In this document: positions 59,265-64,000 of the stretch, piece after piece
How positions within the stretch are numbered: the first letter of the stretch is position 1
Layout: each line of letters begins with the position of its first letter
Source of the DNA: Rhabdophis nuchalis
Lineage: Eukaryota; Chordata; Lepidosauria; Squamata; Natricidae
Length of the DNA: 64,000 bases
Assembly (NCBI GenBank): GCA_039707465.1
Contig: CM077644.1
Span: forward strand, 198,311,962-198,375,961
Reading direction: 5' to 3'
Program-made: the position numbers and the translations under genes
Notes under the pieces: model-generated
What the model was told of the DNA's origin: nothing
What the model saw: the letters and a program-made list of their open reading frames with translations, nothing else
Databases searched by the model: none

Positions 59265-59871
59265 TATACGTTGGCGGTGGCGTTGCCCCGGCGCGGCTGC
59301 GCTGAGCGGCTGAAGATCTGCGGCAGAGGGGCTGCGGTGAGCGATGGCGAGCAGCGAGGAGGCCTGGAACGGCTCGGCGTTGGCGCGGTCCCACCGTGGC
59401 CCTGGCGTGTCCGCGCAGCCCGGTAGAAGATCTCTGTTGAGTGGCGGGGAGCGGTTGGGCGGCCTGAAATGGCCCCGGCACCGGCGTTGTCCCGGCACGG
59501 GCCGGAGTGGAACCAGGCCGACAGCTGGAGAGGAGCCTGGAGTGGTGTGCCAGAGACAGAGATATGGACTCATGGAGGGCTTTTGGATCATTCTCCCTCC
59601 TTATGAACAACTAGGCACAAATCCACTAACTTTTACCATCTATACGTACTATGATTCATCTTTACGCCCCCCCTCCCTTCCCCCTGGAAAAGACCTCTCC
59701 ATCCCATGTGTTTCTAAATATCTTTCCTACCCGTCCGTCCTGTATATATTTTCGATCTGCACTGTCGCCACTTTAGTCGGGCTTGCTGTTGTATAATTTT
59801 ATGCGTTTTACCATCTTAAGCATGTTTACCATCTTTAGCGTTCCTCCTTTTATAGCCAGTGTGGCCTGGGA
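59265..59871 (+). promoter_or_regulatory. L2 5' region (presumed internal promoter)
   Basis: About 600 bp precede the main ORF. The first 280 bp are GC- and CpG-rich (GCGTTGCCCCGGCGCGGCTG at the start), unlike the flanks. Autonomous LINEs need an internal promoter here. No specific motif was identified, so function is inferred from position and composition. Confidence 0.5.
59344..59796 (+). CDS. Hypothetical 150-aa protein upstream of the L2 ORF
   Basis: The frame starts MASSEEAWNGS in the CpG-rich L2 5' region and ends with a hydrophobic stretch of about 20 residues (YIFSICTVATLVGLAVV) that could be a membrane segment. The middle is rich in G, R and P. It has no coiled coil, RRM or zinc knuckle as expected for an ORF1 protein. 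It lies in the same frame as the main ORF, separated by a TAA at 59794-59796 and a TAG near 59836. It may be a true first ORF, an uORF or chance; no other copy in the window covers it. Confidence 0.35.
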   Translation: MASSEEAWNGSALARSHRGPGVSAQPGRRSLLSGGERLGGLKWPRHRRCPGTGRSGTRPTAGEEPGVVCQRQRYGLMEGFWIILPPYEQLGTNPLTFTIYTYYDSSLRPPSLPPGKDLSIPCVSKYLSYPSVLYIFSICTVATLVGLAVV

Positions 59872-62800
59872 ATGCTAGCGTATTCAAGGTTAGACCTTCT
59901 TTGCCTGTGGGAGTCTCCCCTCTCGCAGGCCTGGCCCCCAGGTCTAACACGGGCCCACCTCGAGGATGGATTGATTGATCCAGAGAGGTGGGCGCAGCGC
60001 AAACTTAGGGGGGTTTTAAACAAATTTTTAATTCGGCTTTTAAGGGGTTCTGGGGTGGGGGGAGGGCTCATCCAGTCAGGGGGGGGTCAAGATATAGGGC
60101 CGGCTGGCGGAAGTAGGATAAAGGAGGGGTCCACTCGGGAGGGGGGATTGGGGGTTGTCTCTGTTGAGGGCCGTCCCATTCGATTGGTCTTGGGGAGGGG
60201 CAGGGGCGGTGGGAGACAGGATGTCCATCGTGGGTTGGAGGCTCGTGGTCGCTGGTTACGAGCGGTCGTTTGCCCCAACCCCCTGTACTCCACTCGTGGG
60301 CTAGGCGGTCAGGGACTACAGAGCCGGGGCCCCAGGCTGATGTTCTGCAACGCCAGGTCCGTGGTGAACAAAGCCCCCCTCATAAATGACCTTGTGTCAG
60401 AGGGGGACCCGGACCTGGTGGGAATTACGGAGACCTGGTTGGGCCCCGAGGGGGGTTTACCCCTCGTGGAAATGTGCCCACCAGGCTACCGTGCATTTCA
60501 TCGGCCTAGGGCCCTAGGCAGGGGTGGGGGGGTGGCGGTTATTGTTAAGGAAAGTCTGGAGCCGAAGGAGACCACTGTGCCTCAGACGACCGGCTGTGAG
60601 TCCCTCTTCGTGAAATGGGGCCTAGGGAGGCAGTTGGGCTTGCTGCTTGTATACCTGGCTCCCCGCTATGTAACAGCAGCCCTGCCCGAGCTACTCGAGG
60701 TGATCGCCGCGATGGCGGTGGAGACCCCCAGACTTATAGTCATGGGGGACTTTAACCTGCCATCGGCGGGCGAAACATCCGAGGCAGCTCGGGAGTTCAT
60801 GGCTTCCATGACGGCCATGGACCTGACCCAAGTAGTTCAGGGCCCCACTCACGAGGGAGGACACACGCTGGATCTGATTTTTGTCTCTGGACACTGGATT
60901 AGTGATCTCGGAACACGGGATTTAGTCATCTTACCCTTGTCATGGACAGATCACTCTCTCCTTCGGATAGACTTTCCAACCGTCACACCTCACCGCGGGG
61001 AGGCGGAACCGGAAACACCAAGTTGGTTCCGCCCCAGGCGCCTGATGGACCCGGAAAGGTTCCAGAGGGAGCTTGGGCCAGTACCTGTATCCCTGCCCCG
61101 CGGCTCGACTGAGGACCTAGTGGCCGCGTGGTATAGTGCGGCCACGGGGACCTTGGACCGAGTCGCGCCCTTGCGGCCTCTCATGCGGCGTCGAGTCGCC
61201 CAGGCTCCTTGGTTTACCGAGGAGCTTCAGGAGATGAAACGCCGCAAGAGACGCCTAGAGAGTAGGTGGAGATCTTCTCGATCCGAAGCTGACCGAACAC
61301 TAGTGAGAGACCATATTAGGACTTACTTAGTGGCGCTAAGAGTGGCCAAACGTGAGTATTGTGCCACCCTTATCGCGTCCGCGGAAAACCGCCCTGCCGC
61401 CCTGTTTGGGGTGACCCGCTCCCTCCTTCATTTGAGGCCGCGGGAAGCCCCTCTGCAGGGTCGAGCAGAGGAATTTGGAGTATTTCTGCAGGACAAAATC
61501 ACTCAGATTTGGAACGAGTTGCCCTCCACTAGTGGCCCAGTCGGGGCGTCCGGTGCTGGTCTTGAGATAACACCTTGGGAGGAGTTCGACTTTGTTACTA
61601 CCGAGGATATGGACAGGTTGCGGAGGAACCTTAGAGCCACCACATGTTTATTGGACCCGTGCCCCTCCTGGCTTGTACTGGCATCCTGGGAGGTGACACG
61701 AGGCTGGCTCCAGGGCATTGTGAATTCATCTCTGAGTGAGGGGTACTTGCCCACCGTTTTGAAAGAGGCGGTGGTGAGGCCCCTCCTCAAGAAGCCATCC
61801 CTGGACCCAGCTTTATTAGAGAACTATCGTCCCGTCTCCAACCTTCACTTTTTAGTGAAGGTTGTTGAGAGTGTGGTGGCTCAACAGTTTCCCCGACATC
61901 TGGAGGAAGTTGATTATCTAGACCCGCGCCAGTCCGGCTTCCGGCCCGGTCACAGCACCGAGACGGCATTGGTCGCGTTGGTTGATGATCTCTGGAGGGC
62001 ACGGGATAGAGGTTGTTCCTCTATCCTTGTCCTATTAGACCTCTCAGCGGCTTTTGATACCATCGACCATGGTATCTTATTGCACCGATTGGGGGGGTTG
62101 GGGTTGGGAGGCACCGTTCTACGGTGGTTCTCATCCTACCTCTCTGGTCGGTCGCAATGGGTGTTGGCAGGAGGGCAGAGGTCGTCTCTGAGGCCCCTCA
62201 TATGTGGGGTCCCTCAGGGGTCGGTCCTCTCTCCCCTTCTGTTCAACACCTATATGAAGCCGCTGGGCGAGATCATCCGTGGTTTTGGGGTGGAATACCA
62301 TCTGTACGCTGATGACACTCAGTTGTACATATCCACCCCAAACCACCCCAACGATGCCATCGAAGTGCTGTCCCGGTGTCTAGAGGCCGTACGGATCTGG
62401 ATGGGTAGTAACAAACTCAAACTCAACCCGTCCAAGACCGAGTGGCTGTGGTTTCCGGCACCCCGGTTCAGCCAGTTAAGTCCAACACTGGCCATTGGGG
62501 GCGAACAACTGGCCCCCGTGGAGAGGGCACGCAACTTGGGTGTCCTCCTGGATTCCCGGCTGTCCATGGAGGACCATGTGGCGGCCGTGGCCAGGGGGGC
62601 GTTCTATCAGGTACGCCTGATACGCCAGTTGCGCCCCTTACTGGACCGGGGAGCCCTTCGCACAGTCACTCAAGCGCTTGTGACATCCCGGCTGAATTAC
62701 TGCAACGCTCTCTACATGGGGCTCCCCTTGAGGTGCACTCGAAAGCTACAGTTAGTACAGAATGCGGCCGCGCAGGTGATTATGGGTGCCTCAAGGCAAA

Positions 62801-63153
62801 CCCACGTAACACCTCTCCTGCGCGAGCTGCACTGGCTGCCTGTGGCCTTTCGAGTGCGCTTCAAGGTGTTGACAACCATCTTTAAATCGCTCCATGGCTC
62901 GGGGCCTAGCTATATACGAGACCGCCTCCTGCCCCATATATCCCTTCGTCCGATCCGCTCCCACAGAGAGGGCCTTCTCCGGGTGCCGTCGGCGGGGCAA
63001 TGCCGGTTGGCGACACCCAGGGGAAGGGCCTTCTCTGTGGCGGGCCCGGCCCTCTGGAACGACCTACCCCCCGACCTTCGCACTATCTCGGACCTCCGCC
63101 TCTTCCGCCAACGTCTTAAGACGTATTTATTTCAACAAGCCGGCCTAGGATAG
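59872..63153 (+). CDS. L2 endonuclease/reverse transcriptase polyprotein, intact, 1093 aa
   Basis: The protein would nick target DNA and copy L2 RNA by target-primed reverse transcription. Residues 1-155 are a Gly/Arg-rich leader of unknown role. The APE endonuclease spans about 157-368, with Asn160 (FCNARS), Glu187 (TETWL), GDFN 292-295, LDLIF 333-337 and Asp360-His361 (WTDHS). The RT spans about 630-860: NYRPVSNL 651-658, Asp723 and Asp729 (LLDLSAAFD), GVPQGSVLSPLLF 779-791, YADD 812-815. A conserved C-terminal domain follows (YCNALYMG, LHWLPVAFRVRFKVL, GRAFSVAGPALWNDLPP). No stop or frameshift interrupts it. The ATG at 59872 is the first after the upstream stop. Length is typical of a single L2 ORF. 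Confidence 0.93.
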   Translation: MLAYSRLDLLCLWESPLSQAWPPGLTRAHLEDGLIDPERWAQRKLRGVLNKFLIRLLRGSGVGGGLIQSGGGQDIGPAGGSRIKEGSTREGGLGVVSVEGRPIRLVLGRGRGGGRQDVHRGLEARGRWLRAVVCPNPLYSTRGLGGQGLQSRGPRLMFCNARSVVNKAPLINDLVSEGDPDLVGITETWLGPEGGLPLVEMCPPGYRAFHRPRALGRGGGVAVIVKESLEPKETTVPQTTGCESLFVKWGLGRQLGLLLVYLAPRYVTAALPELLEVIAAMAVETPRLIVMGDFNLPSAGETSEAAREFMASMTAMDLTQVVQGPTHEGGHTLDLIFVSGHWISDLGTRDLVILPLSWTDHSLLRIDFPTVTPHRGEAEPETPSWFRPRRLMDPERFQRELGPVPVSLPRGSTEDLVAAWYSAATGTLDRVAPLRPLMRRRVAQAPWFTEELQEMKRRKRRLESRWRSSRSEADRTLVRDHIRTYLVALRVAKREYCATLIASAENRPAALFGVTRSLLHLRPREAPLQGRAEEFGVFLQDKITQIWNELPSTSGPVGASGAGLEITPWEEFDFVTTEDMDRLRRNLRATTCLLDPCPSWLVLASWEVTRGWLQGIVNSSLSEGYLPTVLKEAVVRPLLKKPSLDPALLENYRPVSNLHFLVKVVESVVAQQFPRHLEEVDYLDPRQSGFRPGHSTETALVALVDDLWRARDRGCSSILVLLDLSAAFDTIDHGILLHRLGGLGLGGTVLRWFSSYLSGRSQWVLAGGQRSSLRPLICGVPQGSVLSPLLFNTYMKPLGEIIRGFGVEYHLYADDTQLYISTPNHPNDAIEVLSRCLEAVRIWMGSNKLKLNPSKTEWLWFPAPRFSQLSPTLAIGGEQLAPVERARNLGVLLDSRLSMEDHVAAVARGAFYQVRLIRQLRPLLDRGALRTVTQALVTSRLNYCNALYMGLPLRCTRKLQLVQNAAAQVIMGASRQTHVTPLLRELHWLPVAFRVRFKVLTTIFKSLHGSGPSYIRDRLLPHISLRPIRSHREGLLRVPSAGQCRLATPRGRAFSVAGPALWNDLPPDLRTISDLRLFRQRLKTYLFQQAGLG

Positions 63154-63350
63154 CCCCCCGTTTCTGACTTTTTAAAAATAAATTATAATTTGGGAAGGTT
63201 TTTTAACATGGGTTTTAGCACGGGTTAACTAATTTAATATATTTTAAATTGATATTTATTGTATTTTTGTGGTTTTAATAATGCCTGTGCGCCGCCCTGG
63301 GTCCTAACAAGGAGAAGGGCGGGGTATAAATTTAATAAAATAAAATAAAT
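63154..63350 (+). promoter_or_regulatory. L2 3' UTR with conserved stem-loop
   Basis: A 190-bp AT-rich UTR ends in GCGCCGCCCTGGGTCC...GGAGAAGGGCGGGGTATAAA, able to form a GC-rich stem. The same structure ends every L2 copy in the window. By analogy with eel UnaL2, such a stem-loop is recognised by the element's reverse transcriptase. Confidence 0.75.
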
Positions 63351-64000
63351 ATATACATTCCATGTTACCTATTCATATGTTATTTTCTACTTTGGCTGAC
63401 CTCATCTGTCAAACATGGACGTTTTGATCAGATGGACATTGCTGAATGATTAGAAGCCATTCCATTGTAAGAACTAGTTTCAACGGGTGATTGCCTGATG
63501 TTTTTTCCCATTTAAGAATGGTAGTGTGGTATTTTTCCTTGAGCTATGTGAGTTTGCAGATGGATTGATCAAAACTACTTGTGTGCTAGAAAACAACAAG
63601 AGCAAGTATCTGCTTTCTCTTTTAATCAGAAGCAGAGTAGATACATTTCAGATATATAAATACATTTGGGAATAGGGAAATGAAGAAACAAAATACTGCA
63701 GTTGAAAGAAGTTCAATGTAAAAAAAGTAGTTGTGAGAATGAAGCAAAAACTAAACACTGAATATTCCTGACAAAAAGAGCAACAGGTCTGTTCTTTTCA
63801 GAAAATCCATGCATTTTATACCCACCATTGTTAAATTTGTAAAATTTTAAACACATCCAGATACTTCTTAACTATTGTAATCTTCCCAGGATCTCCTTGA
63901 GAGAGAAGCCAGAATTTTAAAAATAAAAGAATCCAACAACAACAAGAAACTTCACAGCATCTGCTACAAAATTCCTTTTTAAAGAAAAAGTATTTGGGTG
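63351..64000. other. No recognised feature
   Basis: AT-rich sequence without recognisable genes or repeats up to the window end. Confidence 0.45.

Larger units (their letters stand above)
59265..63350 (+). mobile_element. L2 LINE, apparently full length (about 4.1 kb)
   Basis: The element starts with an abrupt change from AT-rich host DNA to a CpG-rich 5' region near 59265 and ends in a (TAAAA)n-type tail near 63350. It contains a CpG-rich 5' UTR, a 150-codon upstream ORF, the uninterrupted 1093-codon ORF, a 190-bp 3' UTR and the L2 stem-loop (63289-63330). It is the only L2 here that is not 5'-truncated. A short TATAC is found at both edges and may be a small target duplication. Best candidate for an active element in the window. 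Confidence 0.9.

Overview
This is a 64-kb, AT-rich stretch of vertebrate nuclear DNA with no recognisable host protein-coding gene. Almost everything identifiable is mobile-element DNA. The repertoire points to a squamate reptile, most likely a snake: Sauria-type SINEs (tRNA head, conserved middle, Bov-B-like tail), CR1/L3 LINEs ending in AATAG-type tails, many L2 LINEs, a squamate-type L1, fragments resembling R4/Dong, RTE and Tx1 LINEs, and hAT and Tigger MITEs. Family names come from recognised motifs and remembered consensus sequences, not from a database search.

Layout. 0-20 kb is mostly unannotatable AT-rich DNA. Scattered through it are a CR1 fragment with a nested L2 tail (1.1-1.9 kb), SINEs (2.9, 15.3, 15.7 kb), an LTR-like repeat (5.7-6.3 kb), hAT MITEs (4.3, 6.4, 11.2, 16.4, 18.7 kb) and a Tigger-like MITE (10.4 kb). 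19.9-26.8 kb is a three-level nest: a Tigger-like MITE was split by an L2 and then hit at its end by a nearly full-length L1 (21001-26766, minus) with a perfect 17-bp target duplication. 27-44 kb is again sparse, with a 202-bp near-perfect palindrome (29.6 kb), L2 fragments (35.2-36.7 kb), two further Sauria SINEs, a second LTR-like copy, degenerate LINE fragments and a U2 snRNA-derived fragment (42.1 kb).

44.3-50.1 kb is a retroelement cluster. It holds (ATT)n tracts, a 3-kb L2 with one late frameshift, a CR1 tail, another LINE's endonuclease region, a SINE, a hairpin MITE and two opposed L2 tails. 54.6-56.0 kb carries an L2 end abutting a CR1 end. 56.2-58.1 kb is a GC-rich, 1.9-kb hAT-type non-autonomous element packed with large inverted repeats. 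59.26-63.35 kb is a full-length L2 in plus orientation. Its 1093-codon endonuclease/reverse-transcriptase ORF is uninterrupted and its visible catalytic motifs are present.

How the parts work together: this is an ecology of autonomous LINEs and their parasites. CR1 and Bov-B-type LINEs would supply the machinery for SINEs carrying matching 3' tails, L2 copies share a 3' stem-loop that is probably the reverse-transcriptase recognition signal, and hAT and Tigger MITEs depend on transposases not encoded here. The strongest leads are the intact L2, the fold-back hAT-type element, the 29.6-kb palindrome that also inverts flanking host DNA, and evidence that one hAT MITE family carries a segment of the Tigger-like MITE.
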